A stretch of 64,000 nt of DNA from Chitinophaga sedimenti. Lineage in GTDB: Bacteria > Bacteroidota > Bacteroidia > Chitinophagales > Chitinophagaceae. The notes under the pieces were generated by a model. The model did not search any database and was not told the DNA's origin. It saw only the letters and a program-made list of their open reading frames with translations. Position numbers and translations under genes: made by a program. Shown here one piece after another: positions 43,687-54,300 of this stretch (position 1 is its first letter; every line of letters starts with the position of its first letter). The DNA lies in contig NZ_JAKUKA010000001.1 in NCBI RefSeq assembly GCF_023156195.1, positions 806,001 to 870,000 on the forward strand, given 5' to 3'.

Positions 43687-45131
43687 TCAGCCCACGCTGC
43701 CTTCCAGCGTAATGGACAATAATTTTTGTGCTTCTACCGCGAATTCCATCGGCAGTTGATTCAATACTTCTTTTGCGTACCCGTTAATGATCATCGCCAC
43801 TGCTTTTTCAGAGTCGATGCCGCGGGCGTTCAGGTAAAAACACCGGTCTTCTCCGATCTTGGAGGTAGTAGCTTCGTGCTCTACCATCGCAGATGCATTT
43901 TTAGACTCGATGTAAGGGAATGTGTGCGCACCACAGCGGTCGCCGATCAGCAGCGAATCACACTGGGTAAAGTTGCGCGCATTTTCGGCCCTGGGGCCTA
44001 TTTTCACCAGTCCGCGGTACGTATTGTGACCGTTGATGGCGGAAATACCTTTAGAGATAATGCGGCTGCGGGTATTTTTACCAAGGTGGATCATTTTTGT
44101 TCCGGTGTCGGCAATCTGTTTTTTAGACGTTACCGCTACGGAATAAAACTCTCCGATCGAGTTATCGCCCGCCAGGATTACACCAGGATACTTCCGGGTG
44201 ATGGCGGAGCCGGTTTCTACCTGCGTCCGGGAAATTTTTGAATTCTTACCTTTGCAGATACCGCGTTTGGTCACAAAATTATAGATACCGCCTTTACCGT
44301 CTTTATCACCGGGATACCAGTTTTGCACGGTGGAGTATTTGATTTCAGCGTCGTCGAGGGCGATCAGTTCCACCACGGCCGCATGCAGCTGATTTTCATC
44401 GCGCATGGGGGCGGTACAACCTTCGAGGTAGCTAACATAGCTGCCTTCGTCGGCAATAATGAGCGTACGCTCGAACTGGCCGGTATTTTTTGCATTGATA
44501 CGGAAGTACGTGCTCAGCTCCATCGGGCAGCGAACACCTTTCGGAATATATACAAAAGAGCCGTCGGTGAATACGGCGGTATTAAGTGCGGAGAAAATGT
44601 TGTCGGAATGGGGCACTACAGAGCCTACATATTTCCTTACCAGGTCAGGGTGTTCCTGCACCGCTTCACTAAATGAGCAAAAGATGATGCCCAGTTCAGA
44701 AAGCTGTTTCTTAAACGTGGTGGCTACCGATACAGAATCAAACACGGCATCAACGGCTACACCGGTGAGCGCCATCTGCTCTTTCAAAGGGATACCCAGT
44801 TTCTCGAAAGTGGCCAGCAGCTCAGGATCTACTTCATCCGGGCTATTGTATTTCTTTACATTTTTAGGGGCAGCATAATATGATACAGCCTGAAAATCAA
44901 TTTCGGGCAGGTCAAAATTCTGCCACTTCGGCATACGCAGTTTCTGGAAGGTATGGAAACCCTTCAGCCTCCACTCCAGCATCCACTCCGGTTCATTTTT
45001 CTTTTGCGAGATAAGACGGATGATATCTTCATTGAGGCCCGGGGGGCTATATCCATGTTGATATCCGTTTCAAAGCCGAACTCGTACTCCCGTTCCGCTA
45101 TCTCTTGTAATATTTCGTTGTCCGTACTCAT
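43687..45131 (-). CDS. sufB: SufB, Fe-S scaffold subunit, one frame break
   Basis: About 481 residues. The start [20 protein letters not shown] is chosen at 45131 in place of upstream in-frame codons because it fits SufB N-termini. The core carries [80 protein letters not shown] and [22 protein letters not shown], all SufB hallmarks. Clusters assemble on SufBC2D. The break is near 45040, where C7 is read as C6 ([16 protein letters not shown] restored). Second gene of the operon. Confidence 0.95.
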
Positions 45132-45196
45132 ACCTTGGTTGTGTATATATTCAGTTCTTCTTTCCTTATTAAATAACCCTGGGCTGCAAAAATAAG

Positions 45197-45523
45197 CTAA
45201 ACCGCGAAGCTTTCCCCGCATGAGCAGGTGCGCGACGCGTTCGGATTATTAAAAGTCAGGCCTTTACCGTTTAATCCGCCGGTGTAGTCCAGTTCTGTGC
45301 CGTAAAGGTACAGCAGGCTTTTGGTGTCTACTACTATTTTTACGCCTTTATCTTCAAAAACCTGGTCATGAGGCTTTTGCTCGGTATCGAACTTCATTTG
45401 ATACTCAAGCCCGGAACAGCCGCCGCCTTTCACACCCACGCGTACAAATGTACCCGCTGCATGATTTTCGCTCACCATCAGCTGATCTATATAATTCTTC
45501 GCCTGTTCAGAAACTGTTATCAT
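45197..45523 (-). CDS. sufA: SufA/IscA-type Fe-S carrier protein
   Basis: A 108-residue A-type carrier, first gene of the leftward suf operon. The three cluster cysteines are present: GGGCSGLEYQ near residue 36 and TCSCGESF near residues 101-103. The start ATG at 45523 gives MITVSEQAKNYIDQLM. It passes clusters from the scaffold to targets. Intact frame. Its upstream region faces the divergent SufR-like gene across 55 bases that hold a palindrome. Confidence 0.93.
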   Translation of the reverse strand: MITVSEQAKNYIDQLMVSENHAAGTFVRVGVKGGGCSGLEYQMKFDTEQKPHDQVFEDKGVKIVVDTKSLLYLYGTELDYTGGLNGKGLTFNNPNASRTCSCGESFAV

Positions 45524-45558
45524 AATTCGCTGTATTTTAATGAGTTATTGAACCATAA

Positions 45559-45576
45559 GCGAAAAAATATTTTCGC
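45559..45576. promoter_or_regulatory. palindrome, candidate operator between sufA and the SufR-like gene
   Basis: GCGAAAA and TTTTCGC flank a 4-base centre. It lies two bases before the ATG of the regulator gene and about 36 bases before sufA. Such position suggests that the regulator binds here and controls both directions. Confidence 0.6.
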
Positions 45577-45578
45577 CA

Positions 45579-46277
45579 ATGATTGAAATATGGGGCAAAG
45601 TTACGACATTTGCTATTAAAACAAGTAAGAACTTGGAAAATTATAAGACCCAAATATCCACCGCGGCAGACCGTTTTTTAACACTGCTGAAAACCGGCGG
45701 CCCGCAATCGGCATCCGCTATGGCGAAGGATTTGGGCATTACCGGCGAAGGCGCCCGCCTGCACCTTTTAAAGCTGCAGGAAGAAGGCCTTGTTGAAGCC
45801 GTTACCGAACCGAAAGGAGTGGGGCGCCCCCAGCAGATCTGGTCCCTTACTGAACGTGGCAACCGCCGTTTTCCCGACTCTCATTCCGATCTTACCGTCC
45901 AGTTAATTAATACGATCGGCGACGTATTAGGTCCCGACGCCCTCGACGAAGTGATCGTTGCGCGCGAACGCGCCATTAGCGACCGCTATTACGATGCATT
46001 GTCTTCCCTTACCGATTTGTCCGAAAAACTGGCCCGCCTTGCCGAAATGCGGCACAAGGAAGGCTACCTGGCCGAGTGGCGCCAGGACGGCGACGCTTTT
46101 CTTTTTATTGAACATCACTGCCCCATCTGTTCCGCCGCTAAAGTTTGCGGCAACATCTGCCAGGCCGAACTGATTACTTTCCGTCGCCTCTTTGGCGATC
46201 AGGCATCCGTAGACCGTGTAGACCACCTGCTCTCCGGCGCAAAACGCTGCGTCTACAAAATCGTTCCCCTTTCTTAA
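45579..46277 (+). CDS. SufR-like transcriptional regulator with cysteine-rich C-terminus
   Basis: About 232 residues. N-terminal winged helix: TLLKTGGPQSASAMAKDLGITGEGARLHLLKLQEEGLVEAV, then GVGRPQQIWSLTERG, the DeoR/ArsR-like pattern of SufR. C-terminal cysteines C-P-I-C, then V-C-G-N-I-C and a final R-C-V-Y, a CX2C-X5-C-X3-C-style cluster site that fits an Fe-S sensing role. In cyanobacteria and mycobacteria SufR represses suf genes when it holds a cluster. The start is uncertain: the ATG at 45579 sits directly after the palindrome, so translation may be leaderless or begin later. Divergent from sufA. Confidence 0.82.
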   Translation: MIEIWGKVTTFAIKTSKNLENYKTQISTAADRFLTLLKTGGPQSASAMAKDLGITGEGARLHLLKLQEEGLVEAVTEPKGVGRPQQIWSLTERGNRRFPDSHSDLTVQLINTIGDVLGPDALDEVIVARERAISDRYYDALSSLTDLSEKLARLAEMRHKEGYLAEWRQDGDAFLFIEHHCPICSAAKVCGNICQAELITFRRLFGDQASVDRVDHLLSGAKRCVYKIVPLS

Positions 46278-46472
46278 TTTTTTGCACTAGCTTAAGTAGC
46301 CCCCTTCAACCGCAGTTGTGTCACTCCCTTCAACGGCTGTTTCGCTATTGCATTCCCGGATTGACGTAGTAGGTATTGCTATCGTTCCTGTGGGGATGTA
46401 AACCTTTACAGGGATTACTAACGATAAGTGTAAACTGTCTATTCCTAAAATCACTTGACAGCGATAAGGGCT

Positions 46473-46480
46473 TAAATTTG
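46473..46480 (+). promoter_or_regulatory. Bacteroidota -7 box in IS left end
   Basis: TAAATTTG matches TAnnTTTG and lies seven bases before the orfA ATG. It probably drives transposase transcription in this host group. Confidence 0.45.
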
Positions 46481-46487
46481 TAGCACT

Positions 46488-46837
46488 ATGGTACAAAAAG
46501 GTAGAAAAGGAAAAGCCGGTGGCATGCCGGTATATCCAGAATCTTTAAAAATCGCTGTTGTACATGAGTATCAGACTGGCACGCTGAGTCAGCAGCAGCT
46601 ATGTGAGAAGTATCAGCTTCGTAGCGCCAGTACAGTTCGCGATTTTGTTCGTTGGTATGAAAAGTGGTCGTCTCAGCCGGCAGCGCCGCCTGCGTTGCCA
46701 GGGGAAAGCGAGTCGTCAGCAGCACTCAAGGAGGCGCAGTTGCGTATCATGGCTTTAGAGTTATTGATAAAAAACGCCGAAAAGGAGCTCGGGGTTGATA
46801 TCATAAAAAGTCTGGTACCAAACAGCCACTGAAATGA
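46488..46837 (+). CDS. IS3-family transposase OrfA
   Basis: About 115 residues with an N-terminal helix-turn-helix (YPESLKIAVVHEYQTGTLSQ, QLCEKYQLRSASTVRDFVRWYEKW) and a C-terminal leucine-zipper-like helix (LKEAQLRIMALELLIKNAEKELGVD). As written it ends SLVPNSH at 46832. If the A5 run at 46805 is A6, it reads KKSGTKQPLK and its TGA overlaps the orfB ATG (46834-46837), the classic IS3 layout in which OrfAB arises by -1 frameshifting. I prefer the corrected end. Confidence 0.87.
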
Positions 46838-47697
46838 AGGAACTGTTGCAAGAGGTTTCATTTTCAAAGATTTGTGGCTTGTTTGGCAAAAGTCGCCAGG
46901 CGTGGTATGATATCAGAAGCCGGGATACAGATCCCGGGCTGCAGGAGTCGCTGGTGCTTGACTGGGTAAGAGAAATCCGCTCTGCCTTGCCTCGTATTGG
47001 TACCATCAAGCTTTATCATATGCTTAAACCCCGCCTGGAAGCCCATCGGATCAAACTTGGCCGGGATGGACTCTATCGTTTACTGGCCGGGCACCAGCTA
47101 CTGATACAACGGCGTAAAAAGCGTGTTTATACCACCGACTCTAATCACATGTTCCGCAAATGGCCTAACCTGGTTACCGGGCTTGCTGTTACCAGGCCGG
47201 ACCAGCTTTGGGTAAGCGACATTACTTATCTGACAACAGATAAGGGTTTTATCTACTTATCACTAGTAACTGATGCCTACTCCCGTAAAATCGTGGGGTA
47301 TCATCTGAGTCAGCACTTAAAAGCCGTCGGTTGTATCAGCGCTTTACAGAAAGCAATAAAAAGCCGGCGTACGCCTTTGTTGGAGCTTATTCATCACTCT
47401 GACCGTGGTATTCAGTATTGCTGCGATGGCTATGTTTCTATTTTGCAGGATAAGTTCATTAACATCAGTATGACGCAGTCCGGAAGCCCTTATGATAACG
47501 CCCTGGCAGAGCGGGTAAATGGTATTTTAAAACAAGAGTTTGGCCTTGATAGGCGCTTTGGGTCTTATAAACAGGCCATAGAGCCGGTCGCTAACGCAAT
47601 CCATGCCTACAATCATCTTCGGCCTCATCTGTCATGTGGGCTTAAAACCCCGGACAGCATGTATTATCTTGAATCCCAAAATGCTTTGTCAAGTTAA
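46834..47697 (+). CDS. IS3-family transposase OrfB (DDE integrase)
   Basis: A 287-residue rve-type integrase. The catalytic triad is visible: first Asp in WVSDITYLTTDKGFIYLSLV, second Asp in IHHSDRGIQYCC, and Glu in YDNALAERVNGILKQEF, with the D-D-35-E-like spacing of IS3 enzymes. The N-terminal HTH_21 segment is FGKSRQAWYDIRSR and KRVYTTDSNHMF. Complete, so the element may still be active. Confidence 0.93.
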   Translation: MKELLQEVSFSKICGLFGKSRQAWYDIRSRDTDPGLQESLVLDWVREIRSALPRIGTIKLYHMLKPRLEAHRIKLGRDGLYRLLAGHQLLIQRRKKRVYTTDSNHMFRKWPNLVTGLAVTRPDQLWVSDITYLTTDKGFIYLSLVTDAYSRKIVGYHLSQHLKAVGCISALQKAIKSRRTPLLELIHHSDRGIQYCCDGYVSILQDKFINISMTQSGSPYDNALAERVNGILKQEFGLDRRFGSYKQAIEPVANAIHAYNHLRPHLSCGLKTPDSMYYLESQNALSS

Positions 47698-47774
47698 AAC
47701 AGGAATTAATCCACATCTGACAAGCTTATTTAGTAATCTTCCCATAAGCTGTCAAGTTTTTCTAGTATAAGACA

Positions 47775-48322
47775 AACCTATTTCCGGACGAGGTAGCTTA
47801 TAGCATCCTGGGTTCATCCTAGGTTCATCCTAGGTTCATCCTAGGTTCAAGGTAGGTTCAAGGTAGGTTCGTGAACCTATCCCGAACGAATGATAAACCT
47901 AAGATGAACGAACTATATCCCTAGGTTGCTTATAGCACTGTCGACTGTTCGTTGTAAAAGCGTATTCAGGTCGATTAGCCGCAATCGTATTCACACCTGG
48001 GGGCATAGCAGGGAAGCAAACGCTGCGTATAGTTGTGCCCGTTATTGCCTGAAAGCCGCCACAGCTATAGCTATTAACAAACGGCTAACATTTTATTTTC
48101 GGATCAGGAAATGAAAAATTGCGAATTTAACGGCGGAAACAAATCGCACTTTAATTACGCTCACGGATACACGAAAAACCATCGTAAAGTCTAAAGTTTA
48201 ACACCAATAGTTTCTGATGTAAAGCCTCACCAGCTTTGGCATTAGCCCCGGTTTGGCCCTGATTGAAGGTTGGGTTGACATAACCATAGTTTAGAACACA
48301 TTATATCACCATATTCCTGAAA
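47775..48322. other. 548-bp gap between IS and giant adhesin
   Basis: Apart from the tandem repeats I see no coding frame of good quality. The adhesin promoter should lie in the right part; no -7 box stands out. Confidence 0.5.
47811..47877. repeat. five 11-bp tandem repeats plus a short palindrome
   Basis: GGTTCATCCTA occurs three times in a row, then GGTTCAAGGTA twice, then GGTTCGTGAACC, whose arms are complementary. The CCTAGG junctions are palindromic. It begins 36 bases after the IS right end. Copies of CTTATAGCA lie on either side of the array (about 47798 and 47929). Confidence 0.9.
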
Positions 48323-48325
48323 ATG

Positions 48326-51300
48326 ATGGCTCAATTTTACAAAGCATGTAAATTGAATGGATTTCTTTTGCCCGGATTTTTGTTATTGTTTGTTTTTATC
48401 CCGTTAAAACAAGCGTTCGCAGAGGGTAGTAAGGAGATGAACGCCAATGGCGGCAGCCGTGCTTTTATGTTTAGCACCGCGAATGTCAGTGGTACCAATC
48501 CATACCCCACACTCGGTACGGTGAAGGTGTTTGTTCGTCCTGGTGAAACGATCAATGTGGGGTCGAGCGCGCAGAACGTAGGTAACGGGTACATTGTCCT
48601 TCGTGCGCCCAATGGCACCACCTACACAACACAAGGGTTGGGTAACGTAGGTAAAATTCTCAATCGCTCGCAGGAAGTGGCGGGACCGTTTATTTTATTG
48701 CTCAATCTCGGCGGTTATACGCCGGCAACCTATACGGTAGGCGCTAACCAGGGAGGGATATGGGAAATTGATTTCCTGCCGCCGAACCAGGCCAGCACTA
48801 CACAACCCACCGCCATCAGCGCTTCTGCGGCATGGACGCAGCCAAGTACTTCGTACATTGCGGCCTGGGACGTATCGGTGCGTAATACTGCAGGAACAGC
48901 CCGGGTAAATGGTCGTACGTTCATGAACGTGTTTACCGGCAGCCTCGGTAACTTCAATCAGCCTTTCAACGCCGTTTTTAATATTCTTACCCGCGATGGT
49001 TACCGCTATACGGTTAATAATAATGGTCAGACAGGTTACGGTTTTTCTTTCTTTGTAAATAATAAAGGCGTACAAACTGCAGCCGGAGCGCCCAGCTACA
49101 AAAGTTTTAATGATCTTTCCGGCTTCAACATGCAGGACCCCGCGACGAAGACACCGAAGCCGACTATACTGCAAAAATCTTTTTTAACGCGCCTGATGAA
49201 ACTATGCCTGCTTCAGCTGCCACGCGTGCAGGCAGTACGTGGCTCATTACTTCGCCTACCAGTCCTGTGGCGTCAAACTATACCTTCAACGGTGCGGAAG
49301 GTACGCCCAATGTGTCCGGGACCAATCCCACCGGCGGTAATATCGGATTTACTTCCAATGTGGCTACCAATTTTGCGGTTGATATTGACGTAAATAGTAA
49401 TGGCATTTATTCGGATGCCGTGGATCGCCGCCTGACGGGAACGGCCGTCGTCGGCGCCAATACCGTGTTCTGGGACGGTTTAAACGGGCAGGGGGCAAAG
49501 TGACAACAAGCGGCAGTACGTCCGTCAACATGCGTGTGTTATTATTCACCGGGGAAGTACACTTCCCCTTTATTGATGTAGAAAATAATGTTAACGGCAT
49601 TATTATCACCCGAACGAACGGCGCAAATCAGAACAGTATCGTCTATTGGGACGATACTGATATTACGTTTACCGGAACTTCTTCCAATCCGGTCAAAACC
49701 ACGATCGACGGGGTGAACAGCACCATAAACGGGCATAAGTGGGGCTCCACCGCATATAGTTCCTCCGATTTCGGTAACGAAGTAATACTCGATACATGGA
49801 CTTACACCACGAACACGCCACTCACTTCGTCCGTCGCGATCGTACTGCGGGAGGCAGATTTAGAAACGGTGAGCATCACGCCAAACACCACAGCCCTGTG
49901 CGTAGGGCAAAGTGTGTCCTATACGGTCGTAATGCGCAATAATGGTCCGAGTGCCGTAACCGGGGCAAAAGCCCGTATTACTGTTCCTGCCAACCTTACC
50001 GGCGTCTCCTTCGGCACACCAACTTTATCGGGCACTACCGTCACCGCGTCATCCGCTACCGCTACGCAATATGATGCTATCTTAACGATGAATAACGCGG
50101 GTACGTTTACCATTACCTTCTCCGGTACAATAACCTCCGTACCCAGCGGCGGCAATCTAAACGCTGTGGCGAGTATCATGCGTCCCGCCGACGTAACCGA
50201 CCCGGATGCCACCAATCCGGATGCCGCCACACCTACAGATCCGCAGGGAGAGTGTGATAGTGCGCCTTCCGGGGTAGGATGTAATAATATCAAGACCTCC
50301 TCCCTGGTAGTCAGCCCGGTACCAACTACCGCTAATGCCGGTACAGATCAGTCTCTGTGTGCCGTTACCTCCACTACGCTCGCGGGTAATACGCCTACTG
50401 CGGGCACCGGTACTGGACACAGGTCAGCGGTCCCAACACCGCCACCATTACTACGCCAACCGCAAATAATTCAACGGTAACAGGGCTTGTTACCGGTACC
50501 TATCAATTCCGCTGGACGATTTCCAGCGGCGCCTGTACGCCAAGCAGTGCCACGGTAAATATCACGGTACTGCCGGCGCTCGCAAGTAACACCGTAACCG
50601 CACCCGCAGTGGTAACTTTCTGTGCGTCCGGCGATCCGGCGATAATCAACGGATCAACACCGACAGGCGGCACCGGTAGTTATGTTTATCAATGGCAGAG
50701 CGCTGCGGACAACGTTACGTTCACGAATATCAGCGGCGCCACGGCTGCCTCTTACGATCCGCCGGTCATTACGGCCACCACATATTACAGGAGGCAGGTA
50801 ACATCAGGTGGTTGCAGCACGCCCCTTTCCAGTAACGTAATTACGGCAACGGTACAGTCCGCGATTGGCAATAATACTGTTACAGCGCCCGCTACGACCT
50901 TGTTCTGCGGTTCGGGTAATGCGGAAATCATCAACGGTACAACACCAACGGGCGGTAATGGAAGCTATATTTACCAATGGCAAAGCAGCACGGATAACAA
51001 CACCGGAATAATATCAGCGGAGCGGTAGCACAGGCATATGATCCGCCGCCAGCAGCAGTAACAGTATATTACAGGCGACAGGTAACTTCGGGCACTTGTA
51101 CCACGCCGGTGAACAGCAATGTAATCACCATTTCGGTAAACGCCGCACTCACTTCGGGCACAGTGGGCACTAATCAGACGTTCTGCGTAAGCGGTGACCC
51201 GGCGGTATTTACACAATCAGTGGCGCCTACCGGCGGCAATGGTACGTATACCTACCAGTGGCAAAGTTCCGCGGATAACGTAACGTTTACCAACGTTGCC

Positions 51301-54300
51301 GGAGCCACTGCCGCTACCTACGATGCGCCGGTAGTATCGGCCACCACTTACTTCCGCAGGGTAGTAAGCTCCAGCGGATGTGCAGATGCGAACAGCAATG
51401 TTATCACTGTCACCGTAACGCCGGGTGTTACACCCGGCAGTATCGGAGCGTCGCAAGCCTTCTGTGCCAGCGGTGATCCGGCGATATTCACGGCTACAGC
51501 CGCACCAACGGGCGGTAACGGTACTTATAGCTATCAATGGCAAAGTTCAACTACCAGCGCCAGCACCGGCTTCGCCGACATCAGCGGCGCGACTACCGCT
51601 ACTTATGATGCGCCGGCATTGTCGACTACCACTTATTTCCGTCGCATCGTTCGGTCCGATGCCTGTGCCGATGCAATCAGTAATGTAGTGACGGTGACGA
51701 TCAACCCGGCTATCAGCAACAACACGATATCTGCCGCGCAAACGATCTGTTCCGGCAGCGCGCCTGCTGCGCTTAACGGGGCTTTGCCCACCGGCGGCAG
51801 CGGTACATTTAGCTATCGATGGGAAAGCAGCACTACAGGTGCAGCGAACTTCGCAGCAGCCGGCGGTACCAATACCGGGCAAAACTACGCGCCCGGCACT
51901 TTAACGCAGAACACGATTTACAGAAGGATAGTAAGTTCCGGCGCCTGTGGCGAAGTAGCGAGCAACATCGTACAGATTACGGTGACTGCTGGTCCTACCG
52001 CTTCGAATGCCGGTCCCGACCAGGGCCCGCTGAATGCAACGGTAGTAACGCTCGCCGGTAATGCGCCCACAGTGGGTGTTGGCGCCTGGACACAGGTATC
52101 CGGTCCCAATACCGCCACTATACAGAATCCGACACAGCCGGGAACGCGCGTAAGCGGATTAATAGCGGGAAGCTACACGTTCCGCTGGACGATCAGCAAC
52201 GCACCCTGCGCCGCTTCGGTGGATGAGGTGGTGATAACCATCAATGCGGCGCCGGTAGCGCAGAACGACGTGGTAACCACCAGTGAGGATACCCAGGTGA
52301 TCATTAACGTGGCCGCGAACGACAGTGATCCGGACGGTACCCTGCAGCCAGGCAGCGTTGTAATCGTGACAGAACCCGCTCACGGTACCTTGACCGTAAA
52401 TGCCAATAATACAGTGACCTATGCTCCGGCAGCCGATTATAATGGCACGGATAATTTCAGTTATACAATTAAAGACAACCTGGGTACTGTATCGAATACC
52501 GCTACCGTATCGATTACGATTACACCGGTGAACGATGCGCCCATAGCGGGTGATGATAAAATCAACGCCCTGCAGGACCAGGCGCTGAACCTCCCGCCGC
52601 CAGGCCTGCTGGCGAACGATTACGATCCGGATGGCGAGCAGTTGTCGGCCAGTGTTGTAACCTTCCCCGCCAACGGCACGCTGGTCATCAATTCTGACGG
52701 CTCGCTCGTATATACGCCAAGGGCAGGTTTCGTGGGACCCGATGTATTCACCTACAAAGTATGTGATGCCGCTAATACCTGTGATACCGCGTCGGTAACC
52801 ATCGATGTTGGTAACGTGAATGACGCACCGGTGGCGGATGGCGATATTTATACCGTATTGGAAGACAACACGCTGACGGTACCGGCCGCAGGTGTGCTCA
52901 CCAACGATACCGATGCGGACGGTGATCAGCTCGCAGCCTCGCTGGTAACTGGTCCGACAAAAGGTACGCTGACGCTGAATACAAATGGCTCGTTCGTGTA
53001 CACACCGAACGCAAATGCGAATGGCGTCGACAACTTTACGTACAATGCCTGCGATGCAAGCGGCGCCTGCTCGTCCGCAACAGTAACCATCAACATTACC
53101 CCGGTAAATGATAAACCACTGGCAATCGATGATGCGTACAATACCGCGGAAGATATTCCGCTAACAGTGGCTGCTCCGGGCTTGATCACCAATGATTCCG
53201 ATCCGGACAATGATGCGTTGACCGTATCGGTAATTGCGCAGCCGGCGCATGGTACACTGAGTTTTAATGCGAACGGTTCGTTCGTGTATACACCAGCCGC
53301 CAACTACAATGGCATCGACAACTTTACGTATCGCCTGTGCGACAATGGTACGCCACAGCTTTGTGATACCGGCCTGGTAACGATTACTGTAACGCCGGTA
53401 AATGATACTGCGATTGTCGTAAATGATACTTACGCCACTGCTGAAGATGTACCGCTGAGCGTAAATGCGCCGGGCGTATTGGCAAACGACAGCTCCGGAC
53501 GGCGATGTACTGACGGCCGCCATCGTAACACAACCACAACATGGGACACTTACATTTAATGCCAACGGTAGCTTTATCTATACACCCGCTGCTAATTATA
53601 ACGGGCCAGACAGTTACACTTACCGCGCCTGCGATGGCTCAGGCGCATGTCGTACCGGCACCGTAAACATCACCGTGACAGCGGTGAACGACGCGCCGGT
53701 AGCAGTAGATGACAATTACACGTTGAATGAAGATGCGCCGATTACGGTAAATGCCCCGGGCGTACTCTCGAATGATTCCGATGTGGACGGAGATCCGCTG
53801 ACTGTGGCCGTAGTGGCTGGTCCGCAGCACGGTACGCTGACGCTGAATGCAAATGGCAGCTTTACCTATACGCCGGCGGCGAACTACAACGGTACGGACC
53901 AGTTTACTTACCGCGTATGCGACAATGGTGCACCGCAGCGCTGCGATACCGGCCTGGTGACCTTCACCATCAACCCCGTAAATGACGCGCCGGTAGCAGG
54001 GGATGATACCTATACGATCGCCGAAGATGGCACATTGACCGTGGCCGCACCGGGTGTGCTGACCAATGATTCGGATGTCGATGGTAATCCGCTCACGGTG
54101 AGCGTACTCGCCAACCCGGCACACGGCACGCTTACACTGAACAGTAATGGCAGCTTCGTGTATACGCCGGCCGCGAATTACAATGGTCCGGATGCGTACA
54201 GTTACCGCGTTTGTGATAATGCGGGCGCCTGCGATACCGGCCTGGTAAGCTTTACGGTGACGGCCGTAAACGATCGCCCGGTAGCCACTGCGGATGCCTA

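Larger units (their letters stand above)
46436..47774 (+). mobile_element. IS3-family insertion sequence, 1339 bp, apparently complete
   Basis: Bounded by imperfect 27-bp terminal inverted repeats (46436-46462 and 47748-47774, 21 of 27 matches; both share the inner block ACTTGACAGC) with TG...CA ends. The flanking trinucleotide AAC occurs on both sides (46433-46435 and 47775-47777), a 3-bp target duplication as made by IS3/IS150-type elements. It carries orfA and orfB. It inserted in the gap between the SufR-like gene and the giant adhesin, breaking no recognisable gene. Confidence 0.93.

Noticed and set aside
47811..47877. CRISPR-like array
   Set aside because: Units are 11 bp with no unique spacers and no cas genes nearby; it is a simple tandem repeat.
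47926..48114. 62-codon frame between tandem repeats and adhesin
   Set aside because: No recognisable pattern and unsupported by context.
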